This document shows positions 1 to 9,850 of a DNA stretch of 29,280 nt, piece by piece. The number at the start of each line of letters is the position of its first letter. The first letter of the stretch is position 1. Under the pieces are notes generated by a model. The model saw nothing but the letters and a program-made list of their open reading frames with translations. It made no database searches and was not told where the DNA came from. The translations under genes and the position numbers were made by a program. Source of the stretch: Gymnopilus junonius (Eukaryota > Basidiomycota > Agaricomycetes > Agaricales > Galerinaceae); the NCBI GenBank assembly GCA_015501075.1, contig JADNYJ010000406.1, forward strand, positions 1 through 29,280. Reading direction: 5' to 3'.

Positions 1-9
1 TCCTTGTAG

Positions 10-267
10 AAAGGCGGCTTGGACAACTACCTGAAGAAAACCTCGCCGGAGTTGCTAGGGTATGCCGGTATGAAACTGCGGCAGAATGTGCGGAGCCAAG
101 AGCTGGAAGAAGAAGGGGAAGAAGGAAAGTCGTTCAACCTGACGGCGTACCCAGAGCCTAAAGCAGTTACACTAGGATCTCCCCCCAGTTTGCAGACGGC
201 GCGATTAGCAAGGCAATGGCATCGAAACAGTTGGGGAAAAGGACGGAGAGCTGGCGGACGTGCGTAA
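10..267 (+). CDS. Mitochondrial large-subunit ribosomal protein bL28m (C-terminal exon, partial)
   Basis: The gene enters from the left edge. The bases before position 10 read as a 3' splice site (TTGTAG), so 10 is taken as the start of the last exon. It opens with K-G-G-L-D-N-Y-L and continues K-K-T-S-P-E-L-L-G-Y-A-G-M-K-L-R, the conserved C-terminal signature of fungal mitochondrial bL28 (yeast Mrpl24 type), a structural protein of the mitoribosomal large subunit. After this comes an acidic E-rich run and a basic tail ending at TAA (265-267). An alternative end is possible: GTACCC near 159 and TTTGCAG near 201 could bound a further intron, so the tail is less certain than the core. The identity rests on recalled family motifs; most of the protein lies outside the window. 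Confidence 0.68.
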   Translation, partial: KGGLDNYLKKTSPELLGYAGMKLRQNVRSQELEEEGEEGKSFNLTAYPEPKAVTLGSPPSLQTARLARQWHRNSWGKGRRAGGRA

Positions 268-546
268 TCAACGCCATTCATCTCCCATTTCCTGTACTCA
301 CCGGATACGTGACAGTGTGGAGGAAACCATTGAGTACCTAGAGAAGTTCCGCATATCGACGAGGAAACTACCTCTTGGTGCCCCTCATTGGTAACTCGAC
401 TTGAGTAATATACTACTCTAATTCATACTTTATCCAACGAGACGTAACCGGCCACCGGTCGACCCTTTAGCTTGACTCTGCACCGTCAAGTACTTGACAC
501 ACAAGTGAAAGTTGTTCTGTTTCATCGTTTGTGTTTCTCTACTCTC
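268..546. other. Intergenic, 3' flank of bL28m
   Basis: No coding frame of interest and no RNA gene seen. It holds the presumed 3' UTR and terminator of bL28m and ends at the left target duplication (TTTTTA, 547-552) of the next element. Confidence 0.5.
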
Positions 547-552
547 TTTTTA

Positions 553-566
553 GTAAGGCTCCAACC
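553..566 (+). repeat. Left terminal inverted repeat of the 748-bp element
   Basis: GTAAGGCTCCAACC, an exact inverted match to 1287-1300; preceded by the TTTTTA duplication at 547-552. Confidence 0.9.
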
Positions 567-1286
567 ATATAGTATACGTATAGGGTCGACAACTTAAATA
601 TACGGATACGGTTGTTTAGTGTATATTTACTGTATATATACAGTTATACGGCTAGTTGTATACGGTTCCAAAAAAGAAATAAAAATATTTTTTCTATTTA
701 CGAAAAACAGAGTTCTACGGCCGCCTATGGGTCAATCCTTCTTGCCTGACATGCTCCTATGCTTTTTGCGAGGTGCTGTAAGCTCGTCCGGGTCTCTCCA
801 GTTGAAAAGGCCACTCCGAATCCACACCTTTGCTAATAATGCCTCCCGAATAGTCTTGTCGCGCATTGATAATGAATGGCAAGCAATTTGAAATTCAGTG
901 ATGCAGTGATCGGCATTGCAACTCAGGGGGGAGGGGTTAAAACAGCAGTTCATGGAGGAAAGCACAGATATATTGGGTTGTAGTGAGGTATAACGATGAA
1001 ATGAATGGAAAAGGGATATCACGAAGGGCAGATCAGCCCACAGCGTACGCGTTGAAAGCCTTTGCTGGTGTTGTAGATGGTTGAAGTAAGAGATTGTGGA
1101 GTCACGAACCGTGACATCAGCGTTTATAAGCAATGCCGAGGGTGCCGGGTAAGCCACCTGAGCCTAACCGTATAACTGTACAGTATACTGTATATTTACT
1201 GTATACTGGGATTTCTCGATGGGGGTCTATACATATACGTATACGTATACAGTATTAACCGTATATATACGGTAGGTATATAGTAC

Positions 1287-1300
1287 GGTTGGAGCCTTAC
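1287..1300 (-). repeat. Right terminal inverted repeat of the 748-bp element
   Basis: GGTTGGAGCCTTAC, the reverse complement of the left end; followed by TTTTTA at 1301-1306. Confidence 0.9.
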
Positions 1301-1306
1301 TTTTTA

Positions 1307-3815
1307 GGTTTAAACTGCTTAGCACCCGCCTCACTGGTACGCTCATATCGTTTTTTCCCCTGAACCTAGTATATTCAAACTGAAATTCCGACACTTAGTA
1401 CTCACGGCATCCTCACGCCTGCCCAATATCGTTATGTAACAAGGTGAAACTGTAGTCGGGGCCAAATTTACACCGACGTGCACTGTTACCTAACCTCATA
1501 AAGAAGTCCTTCACAATCTGCGACCCACACTCAGGAATATGGCGCGCCCCGGGCAGCTGGCGGATTTTTGGATTCTGTCGTTAGTTTGCGCATCAAAATG
1601 TCCTTCGCTTTGAGCTCGCTCCCTTCCGTTGATCTCATGACTTCTGAGGCATTGACTTTTTGGTCAAGATTTCCCAATACGCATAAATTCACAATCTACT
1701 TCATCAGCCCTTGCTGTAGATGCTCATCATAATACTGGTCTCACTGGTCCCGCTATTCCAAACTTGTACACTTTACTGATGGTAGGTGTCAAGTTGAACT
1801 GTCAACTCTGTCAAAGAGAATACTTCTATGAAATAGCCGGCGACGTATCTTAGAGATTCGTCGGCAACAGTAATGTTACCCGTCGGATCGAGAAAATTTT
1901 TCCTGTAGGCGAACAAGGCGGAAGCAAAATGGTCGCTTTTGGACCCGGGCAAAGCGAGTCGTGTTCAAAGTCCGCGAGTACAAGTCGCACGCGCCGTCTT
2001 GGCGCGATCAGTGCGCCACACCCCTCCTGATGCCTGACTCGAATGTGCATCATACCTTACAATCCTAGAGGCATAGGTGAAAATGTCATATGAGTATTGT
2101 GAAAGGGATACTAATTCAACTGTTCAAGATACCGATGACCCCGTTCGAGTTTCTGCATCTGTCGATTTCTTTCTAGCAGCCATAATTGGAACAAGGGTCT
2201 TAATTCAGTCAGTGGGCCCTTCTCAGGAAAACATAACGAAACGCACATCCTATCAAAAGCATATACCACGGGTTAAAAGTAAGATGATCCTTGATCGTCG
2301 ACGTCATTTCTAATATCGTTGTCTAGAAAGAGGATTTCCCTTTGTCTAGATGTTCAACACCTATACTTGTCCCCTTGATCCTGGGGTCAATCAAGTCGCC
2401 GATTGACTGATGCTGCCTTAACTTATGTATAGCGAACCAGCTTTTTCTTCTTCCCGTCTATGGGGGCTGCATGGGCTGTGCCAAGACTAATGGAGGTCTT
2501 GGTTGGGAGGTTGAGCTCTTATCCGGGATTTATAGCGTCCAGGACACTCTCTCATCGTTAGAGTTAGACTCATATGTATGCACCAGGTAAAGAAGAATTA
2601 TCGTCATGACAAGTCCCGACTCCCGAAGCAGGCCCTTGTTCGCACTGGTGAAGTCAATTGGGGAATGTCAAGGAATTAGAGAACGACCTTGTACTTTCTG
2701 TCTGTCATATCTCTTCAACTCTTTTATCACTTGTTCACAAAAGTCATACTATACGGTTGAATACGATTCTCATGGAATCCAAATACCAAAACGGAGAATT
2801 ATTGTTTCTTTACCTTATCCCCCCCAGACATTCGTTCTTCCTCTCCTCCGAACCGACGCCCCACAAATCCTGTCCGTATGTATCACACCCCAAAATTGTG
2901 GCTGCCATTAAAGATTCCGTAAATGCAATTCAGAAAAAGAAAATAAAAGGCGATTCAATAAACTAGGATCTGTATCAGAGCGCCGGTAGTACAGGATATG
3001 TGGCAACAAGGAAATGAATTGTGATTTCATTTGCGAAAACTAGCGCTTTGATAAGGCGCCATTGCAACTGTATACTGCGTTAGTACATATGCCGGGCTTC
3101 ATTCTATCTCATCTATCTTGATGAACACCAGGAACGGGGAGGGGTACCTATAATTGGGTGCCCCATTCATGGATTTCTTGTTATTTTAGACTTTGCACAG
3201 CTACGATTAGGCCCTTCCATCATTCAATCATTCTATGCCGGCCTGGACCTTTCGATCCAGTTGTCCAATGTTTCGCCTCCCGTGCTGGAGAATGCGTCTC
3301 CTATATCTACTAGCGTTCAGCACCAATTCCTCTAACCTAATATTTTTTTCACCCCGAATTCCTGGAAGCCCGGACAGTGTGAGATAGAGATTATAATCGC
3401 GGCTCAAAGGAGAGATCATTAGGGAAGTCACACCCCAATCTAAGATCATGTGCGCTCTCCGGGCCCGGATGATCGGCTGAGCAAAGTACGCGAAACTTTT
3501 CCAGAGAAGGAAAGTATTGTGTACGTACAGCCAGGGAAGTCGCTATCGACCCTTGAGATTTTTTTGTTGCGATGACCATTCAGAGACCTTATAAGTCTTC
3601 CGGTTGCAGTGTCCGTTCCGTCCCTTTCCCCCTTCCTTCCCTTAGGCTTTCCCGACACGACGCTCCTTTCCTTTACACATACGCCCTCCCGCATTGATAT
3701 TACGAATAATCAAGTCCCTCACCGCTGTCCTTTTGTATAACGCGTCTTTGATAGATTCAGGACGCCTGTGTGTTCTATACCTCACCGATCTGTTGGTGTT
3801 CGAGGTCTTGTAGCG
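1307..3815. other. Long gene-poor interval upstream of the HMG-box gene
   Basis: About 2.5 kb without a recognisable gene. Frames of 60-100 codons occur (for example 1850-2053 minus and 2606-2966 plus), but none shows a known motif or a convincing exon chain with splice sites. No tRNA-like B box or terminal repeats were seen. The last few hundred bases, with a TATAAG at about 3590 and pyrimidine-rich stretches at 3610-3690, are the likely promoter and 5' UTR region of the downstream gene. Decayed transposon sequence is possible but not shown. Confidence 0.45.
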
Positions 3816-3950
3816 ATGCCAGCTGCGAGGAGAAGATCCTCAAGGCAGGATGAATATTACGGTAAGCGTTAACCGTCCATTTCAACAATAGCGCCTTCTC
3901 ATAATGCCCGAACAACTCAAGATGATTATGCCTCGACGTCTTCTCCGGGA

Positions 3951-5340
3951 ATGGACAATACGAACTTTTCCTTTGCGTCCTACGCGTCAGCGACGAGCTT
4001 TGAAAGTCCACGTCCAACAGCGGCTTCCGATAACTCTGCCACGCCTGACTCCCATATGTTCGAGTTCGAAGAGGATTCACTGGACAGTCCTTCAACCGTC
4101 ATCCATGGCAGGAAGAAGCCAGCAAACTACATACCACGACCGCCGAATGCCTTCATTCTTTTCCGTTCTTCATTTATCAAGGGGCGTCATGTCTCCACGG
4201 GCGTCGAGACTAACCACAGCACTCTTTCCAAGATCATCGGCCTCACATGGCAAAGCCTTCCTGAAGAGGAACGTCAGAAATGGCACGCCCGCGCCAAGGT
4301 TGCTCAGGAAGATCACAAACGTCGATTCCCTCAGTACACTTTCCGTCCTATCCATAGCAAGCCGCGCGGGAAGGCTCTGGAGAAGAAGAAGCCTCGTGAA
4401 GTCGGACTGAACGATCAGAAGCGCTGTGCTAAGATCGCAGAGCTCTTGGTCTGTGGGAAGAAAGGCAAGGAGCTAGAAGAAGCGGTTCAAGAGTTTGACA
4501 AGTATCATGTCCCCGAAATCATTACGCGATTTGAGGAGCCGATCACCGCTTCTGCGTTTTCTTCGACTGTGTTGAAGATTGAGGCAAATTCTGGGGGCAA
4601 TTCCTCGCCCACTAGCAAGTCGTCTACTACTGCCTCGCGCAGATCCAGCCGTCGTACATCTGTTAACATCTTTGAATTATCTCCATCCTCTAGTCCTAGT
4701 GCTCCTTCTCTGGTCAATGAGATGTATACACCACCTATCACTCCCTTGGAAGGTCCCTTGTTCATACAACCTGATGTACCACCTCCACTTGTAAGTATCT
4801 CCGTAATAGTTCTGATATTCGGAAGCTTCACTAATTCTGCAAAAATAGGGTTTTGAATCCTTTTCCTTCCCTATGAGCCATACAACACCGGCTCTGCCGC
4901 TTGAGGGCAACACCTATGCGCAGGCCGTAAGCCCTCCTTTTGACCCGGTACCACATCAGGACTCATCACGGCTGAGCGTCAACACTAATTATCTCAACAT
5001 GGAAGAATGGACCCAACGCAGCTCACCGATTTCCAGCTCAACAGGTAGCATGCCGTCAACTCCTCAAATGAGTATCCATTTCCCAGAGCCTTACAACGCC
5101 TTCTCTTCCGAGACGCAGCCCAGTTACGCGCCTGTACCATTGGACGGAACGTACTGCGATTACTCAAAATACCCACAGGCGTACGCGCCAATTTCAGACG
5201 CGACGTATGGTGTCAAGGACATGATGAACGTACCTCCTGTTTATCCTCTTTTCTACCCTAACACCAATGATGCACCCATGATGCGACAAGACCACGACTT
5301 TTCAACTCTCATGGAATCCCTCCACTCATATTCTCTCTAA
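3951..5340 (+). CDS. MATA_HMG-type HMG-box transcription factor
   Basis: Two exons, 3951-4790 and 4849-5340, joined in phase 0 across a 58-nt intron (GTAAGT..CACTAAT..AATAG), encode 443 aa. An HMG box lies at about residues 59-130. It contains YIPRPPNAFILFR, the start of the sequence-specific fungal mating-type HMG class, then the S-K-I-I-G-L-T-W and P-E-E-E-R-Q-K-W helix motifs. A basic stretch follows (KPRGKALEKKKPR). The remaining half is Ser/Pro/Thr-rich and low complexity, as usual for regulators of this class. Such proteins bind DNA in the nucleus and control mating or development in basidiomycetes; the specific role here is unknown. The start is uncertain. An in-frame upstream exon from ATG 3816 could be joined by removing 30 nt (3862-3891, GTAAGC..AATAG), giving 478 aa. 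Confidence 0.88.
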
Positions 5341-5850
5341 ATTCGGAGGCACCACAGTCTCGTCCATCCGTTTATGTTTCGTTCAGACGCCAGTGCGCTC
5401 GGATGCCAGTTGTGTCTTATTGTTATTTTCATTTAATTTCGGATGGATTAAACCTTAACATGGATACCTACACATTCGTTGGTTAGACTAACTTCTCGGA
5501 TTTAATACTGAGGTTGTAATACTGTACTCACCCCACTATGCTTCCTTTGCGGTCATTTTGTGCAACGTCCTTCCCTGTCTCTAAGCAAACAGGCCTAATC
5601 AAGTCGAACTACCAAAAATGTTCAGCACCCGTTGCCTTGGAATCTGGGTGCTGTGCCAAAGATTACTAGATGACTTTATGACAGCGGGATGAACGGCCGC
5701 CGGTCAGTGGGGCTTCAGGGACTAGGAAGCGGACACCTTAGGGGTAACAGGTCCAGCGCCCGAGAGTTAAGTGACTGATGAAATCTTTATTTGAAGGGCC
5801 AACGATTATTATGAATCCGACTACGTTACCATCAAAGAAGAGGAAGAGGA
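5341..5850. other. Convergent intergenic region between the HMG gene and the permease
   Basis: The two neighbouring genes end towards each other here. Nothing but presumed 3' UTRs is visible: no open frame with family motifs and no repeats. Confidence 0.5.
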
Positions 5851-8068
5851 CTAAGCAGTACTAGCTTTCTCAATTTGTGACGGAGGAGCTTCATGTTTTG
5901 CTGCAAAGTCCGGGTTCGTGTGGACTGGGCCGGAGAATCGATGACGTCCCCAAAGCAACCAAGTAAATCCGACGATGAGGAAAATCCCTCCAACCGAGAC
6001 TATGGCATAGTTCATATTTGACTGATTGACAGGGTGCGCCGTTGGCAAGATGAATAAAACACAGATAAAGACTGTAAACTGTGAGTGACGAAAGGGCATT
6101 ACTATAAGCATTACACAAATCACAGAACGTAAGAAAGGATGACATACAGCAAAGCTGGCGATATTGATGGCATGCGACCACTTTCCTAAGTGAAATGGTC
6201 CCCGTTCCTTCATTCTGTAGATAGGATCCATCAATCACATTCTTTCGGCAGGCGATTGACAAGACATACGCTGACGGCCAAAAGACGCGAATGATAATTG
6301 GCTGGAGGTATCCTAACATCACGGATATAGCTGCAGAGGACAGGATTGCGTTGAACTGACGGAAACAAGTTTGGCTCAGTGATAATGAGATACTTCAATG
6401 TTCTTACCGCAATGATAGAGCCAATATAGGCACAAGAGATCACGCAGCCAATAAAGACTGAAAGCCATACTCCCAAAAAAGGAGCTTGGAAGCGATTTAA
6501 AAACATGAACTGGCGTTTGAATGGCAGTGCATTATCCCTGGCTAGTGCGTAGAAAAGCCTGGAGCTTGCAGTAAAGGCAGTTGCTGCCGCCATAAATTGA
6601 GCCAAACCGATGACAACGATGCACATGAGTGACAACCTTTTCCCAACAGCATCGAAATATAGTTGGGCGATCGGGATGGCATATGACGTCGCCTGAACCC
6701 GAGCAATGCTTTGCACTGAAAAAAGGAGAGCAAGCATATACGCCAGTCCAATAATCCAGGAGCCAACGATACTGCCAACGACGGCAACCGGTGCGAGAAA
6801 TTCAGCACGCCGAGCCTCTTCAGCTACCTGGGCAGCAGTTTCACAACCTTCCAAGGTATAAACAGCCTAAGATCCATATGAATATGTCATGATGCAGATT
6901 GTTTGATGTGAACTTGCCTGAAGGAACCCAAGGAGAACGACAAAGCCTTCTGAAGTCCAGCCTGTGAAGCTAAGTACGATTTATATCAGCGCGTGATGAC
7001 ATGGGAGAGAAAGCTCGGCCATACTTCTCATAATCGGTGAAGACAAACGCGGCTGAATTCTAGAAGACAGTTTAGCTTGAACAAAAGGACGAGGTCGTTT
7101 TAGATACAGATAACAAACCTTTTCAGGCGCCTTTACAAGCAGCGTAATCACAAGGACAAAGGTCCCTCCTACTGTCCACCATACATTGAAAGAGCTCATC
7201 CGGCCAATGGCCTTAGTACCAATAGTGTTTAGAAGCCCAGAAATCAGGTTGATTCCCCATGCGATGGCAGTAATTTCTACCCTCGAAAGAGTTATTTGCT
7301 GTCCTATTTCGATTAAAGACGCAATGTAGAGAGCAACACTTCCGCAAAATGATTAGCCAATGTTATGGAGTAGAGAAAACCACATATTACCTCAAGTTTC
7401 CGGACGTTCCTGTCAGTACCATCGCTATGGTGTATATCCATCCTGTGCAAACTAAACATAGGTTAAGTATTTAGATACCATGTCGCGAATTAAACATACA
7501 TCCTAGAGCTGGCATATCGGGTTTCATTTTACACACCCAGAAATATAGGCCTCCCATAGTAGGGCTTGTAAGTGTATCTTTTCAGTCGTTTATTTCATAC
7601 CAAATTTCGGCGACATACTATGCGCTGCATATCTCCGCCAAGCTTAAAGCTATGAACAACATAAACAAGGAACAAATCTACAGGAAGACTATCAGCTTCG
7701 CTTGCATGAAAAATCCACAATTGAAATACGCACATTCCAGCCCCAGAAAAGCCCTGGAATCCGTAAGTAATTATTCAAGCATGAAGGGTATATCCGAAGA
7801 ACGCACCGAGAGGACCTCCTGAGAAAAGCCCTGTTTGAAAAGCACTGCTCATCCCAGTCAAAATGCCTATGGCACAGAATGACATTCCGAGGACCCCGAA
7901 GAAGGACATCTCTCTGCGGAACTCGACGTGATAACCCAGCTCCAGCAAGCGTTTGTTGGATTCGTAGTTATCATCGACGAGAGACTTATCTCCCGGCAAT
8001 TCCTGAACAAATGTGTCCTGTCTATTCCTGCTACCCCACATGTCCTTCGTCGTCCGAGCGTTGGCCAT
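5851..8068 (-). CDS. APC-superfamily amino acid/choline-type permease, 12 exons
   Basis: Exons from 5' to 3': 8068-7807, 7753-7734, 7677-7619, 7564-7500, 7451-7391, 7338-7119, 7059-7025, 6969-6918, 6866-6408, 6355-6270, 6214-6148, 6078-5851. They sum to 1614 nt, 537 aa, with no break. Family signatures run in order: G-M-S-S-A-F-Q-T-G-L near helix 1, SLAEICSAYPTMGGLYFW, VALYIASLIEIGQ, LEGCETAAQVAEEAR, ASSRLFYALARDN and GPFHLGKWSHAIN. This is the fungal amino acid/choline transporter (ACT) group, 12-helix proton symporters of the plasma or vacuolar membrane that import amino acids, GABA or choline. The substrate cannot be told. Exon 2 is only 20 nt. The intron at 6867-6917 begins GC (GCAAGT) instead of GT. 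Other introns are 48-69 nt. A hAT element ends eight bases upstream of the start codon, so the native promoter now lies beyond 9850. Confidence 0.93.
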
Positions 8069-8075
8069 TGAGGTT
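8068..8075. repeat. Left 8-bp target-site duplication of the hAT element
   Basis: TTGAGGTT, identical to 9843-9850. Position 8068 is also the first base of the permease ATG on the minus strand. Confidence 0.92.
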
Positions 8076-8089
8076 TAGGGCTGCGCACC

Positions 8090-8250
8090 GTCACCGTCAT
8101 GACGGGTCGACGGGCACGGATGACGGGTGACCCGGCCCGTTCCGTCAGCTCAAGGGAGGCCAGTCATGACGCCCGTCATTTCAACGGGCAACACCCGTCT
8201 CTGACCGTCGGAAAACGCCCGTCGACGGGTAGCAACGGTATGACGGGTAG
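8090..8250. repeat. Left subterminal GACGGGT/ACCCGTC repeat zone of the hAT element
   Basis: About ten copies of a CGGGT/ACCCG core in direct and inverted orientation, many as GACGGGT. The zone is mirrored at the other end of the element. Confidence 0.85.
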
Positions 8251-8986
8251 ACACCTTAGAGTACTTGTTCAGTCAGGGAGAGTCAGGGAGGCATTATTCC
8301 GGGGTACTCCTCATGCCTCGATTTGTGGATTGGTATTCGGAGATCACCCATATCGGGTACGAGATAGCATTTAGGGTTTGCGATAATGGCCCTTATCTAA
8401 ATTTAGATGACGTGAATCTCTTCGTGTTCGTCCTTGTTGCCACGTACTACACACTTCCCTTGACTTCTTCGCTGCTGTGAATTTGACAATGGGCTTATAA
8501 ACTTTGGAGAAGAGGTATAAAGCACGCAGATTTGAGCCTGTCACCGCCCCAGGTTCCCTCTTTCCTTCCAACCCTCAGTCGGGTCGGCTTTCCGGGCCAA
8601 AAATCTTTCTGATTTGAAATGCACCATGCCGCCTTCAGCACAGATGACTCTCCTCATTCCTTATCAAAACTCGTGCACCAGCCTCAGCCTTTGCGCTCCC
8701 TTTTTCAGCACATTTTTTATCCAACATTTGTGAGTCTATCCCCATTTCTTTGAAATTTTCGAGGTGCTGACCATGTTGCGTGCTTCATTCTTTTGTTTTC
8801 GCTCTTCAGGACCTCGATAACATAGCTCCTACAGTCCTGAAAAACAGCTCAGCTGCCCATTTGCACATGGAAAGAAGGAACGGCACAGATATCCGTGAGT
8901 TATCAGATGTTTTCTTAGCGATCGATAAGGCTCGCTCACAGACTTAAAAGCGAGGAAATTGAGCGCGATAACTCATCAGTATCGTC

Positions 8987-9556
8987 ATGTCTGAGCCCAA
9001 TCAACAGCTCGCTTCAGCAGACGACCATGAGTTCTACTTTTCTGAGAGCGACAAGGCCCCGATCCCAAAGAATGGTGAGTAAGATTTTCTTTTTTGACAT
9101 CTCAGACCTCTCTAATGTAATGATACTTTTCTAGTAGACAAACCGCTCGTCCTAGAACCTCGTAGCGATATTCGAGGAGACACATCCTCACTCCCAGCAG
9201 CTGGTAAGTTCTCTACTCACTGCCATTCTTTTCTGCTCAATAACATGCTTTTATTTGACTTCTCTAGGTCGCCCTCAGCGTGCGAAGAACCTTGGGCGAT
9301 ACGAGAAGTCTTTCCCTAATGTCTATCGACTTGCATGCGATGTGCTCGCCATTCCTGGTTGGTCTTTCTTTTCTCAACTATGCTCATTTCTCTGAGAACT
9401 TCTATAGGATCTGCTGTTGCTGTCGAAAGGATTTTCTCTGGTGGACGAGATACCATTTCCTTACGACGTGCAAGCCTGCATCCATCGACCATTCGTGTCT
9501 TGATGCTTTTGAAGCAGAAGCTTCGCCTTCGACGCCTTTCGCTTTCTCGTAAGTAA
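8987..9556 (+). CDS. Truncated hAT transposase: C-terminal dimerisation (hATC) domain only, spliced 131-aa ORF
   Basis: Four exons (8987-9074, 9135-9203, 9268-9357, 9408-9556) with canonical GT..AG introns of 50-64 nt join without any stop into 396 nt, 131 aa. The second half is the classic hAT C-terminal block: LACDVLAIPGSAVAVERIFS, then G-G-R-D-T-I-S-L-R-R and I-R-V-L-M-L-L-K. The catalytic RNase H-like core, its DDE residues and the BED zinc finger are absent. The first about 57 residues match nothing I recognise. An upstream ATG at 8619 starts another short frame with good splice signals (introns about 8730-8809 and 8895-8979), but it does not join the hATC frame, so this may be 5' leader. 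A protein like this could dimerise with full-length transposase and interfere with it; that is inference. It may equally be a deletion by-product. Confidence 0.72.
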
Positions 9557-9675
9557 CAGATTTGAAATGTAAATCATGTATATGGTATTTAGCAGATGGA
9601 TTACAATGAATATGTCTTTATACTTCTTCGTCATGTACACGAATTTGAGCTAGATTGCTAAAGAAAGGAGTTTTC

Positions 9676-9842
9676 ATGCACCCGTCAGACCGTCACAACC
9701 CGTTGACGGGCACTTTACTGCCCGACCCGTCCCGTCGAGGCCTAAAGGAAAGACCACCCGTGCCCGTCATCGGTCTCAGATGAACGGGTAACGGGCGTCA
9801 CTTCGACGGCCGACACCCGTGACGGGTCGGTGCGCAGCCCTA
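9676..9842. repeat. Right subterminal GACGGGT/ACCCGTC repeat zone and right TIR of the hAT element
   Basis: Multiple ACCCGTC, GACGGGC and GACGGGT units in both orientations, ending in the 15-bp TIR at 9828-9842. Confidence 0.85.
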
Positions 9843-9850
9843 TTGAGGTT
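9843..9850. repeat. Right 8-bp target-site duplication of the hAT element
   Basis: TTGAGGTT, identical to 8068-8075. Confidence 0.92.

Larger units (their letters stand above)
553..1300. mobile_element. Short TIR DNA element (MITE-like), 748 bp, with 6-bp target duplication
   Basis: The ends are perfect 14-bp inverted repeats: GTAAGGCTCCAACC at 553-566 and its reverse complement at 1287-1300. Both sides are flanked by the same hexamer TTTTTA (547-552 and 1301-1306), as expected for a target-site duplication. If the TIR were read as 15 bp (starting with A) the duplication would shrink to TTTT, so the exact length is slightly ambiguous. Inside each end is an AT-rich zone of TATACGTATAC- and TATATACGG-like units (about 575-668 and 1170-1285) that could form hairpins. 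The core has one minus-strand frame of 141 codons (732-1157) with no domain I recognise; it may be chance. The superfamily cannot be assigned from the termini. It is probably non-autonomous. Confidence 0.85.
8076..9842 (+). mobile_element. hAT-superfamily DNA transposon, internally deleted, 1767 bp
   Basis: The termini are perfect 15-bp inverted repeats, TAGGGCTGCGCACCG at 8076-8090 and its complement at 9828-9842, flanked by the 8-bp duplication TTGAGGTT. TIRs starting TAGGG/CAGGG with 8-bp duplications are the hAT hallmark. Both subterminal zones are packed with short GACGGGT/ACCCGTC units in both orientations, as expected for transposase binding sites. Inside, only the C-terminal dimerisation part of a transposase remains, so the copy is non-autonomous. 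Perfect TIRs and an exact duplication suggest a fairly young insertion. TATAAA boxes at 8495-8500 and 8516-8521 lie upstream of the internal gene. Confidence 0.95.

Noticed and set aside
732..1157. 141-codon minus-strand frame inside the 748-bp element as a gene
   Set aside because: No recognisable domain, no splice structure, and the element looks non-autonomous; kept only as a remark.
1850..2966. Several 67-102-codon frames in the gene-poor interval
   Set aside because: Overlapping frames on both strands, no conserved motifs, no consistent exon chain.
7391..7564. Apparent frameshift or TGA at the exon 4/5 junction of the permease
   Set aside because: Using the acceptor CACAG gives a TGA, but the acceptor TTTAG (intron 7452-7499) yields G-F-C-T-G-W-I-Y-T in frame, and the exon lengths sum to 1614 nt, so the gene is intact.
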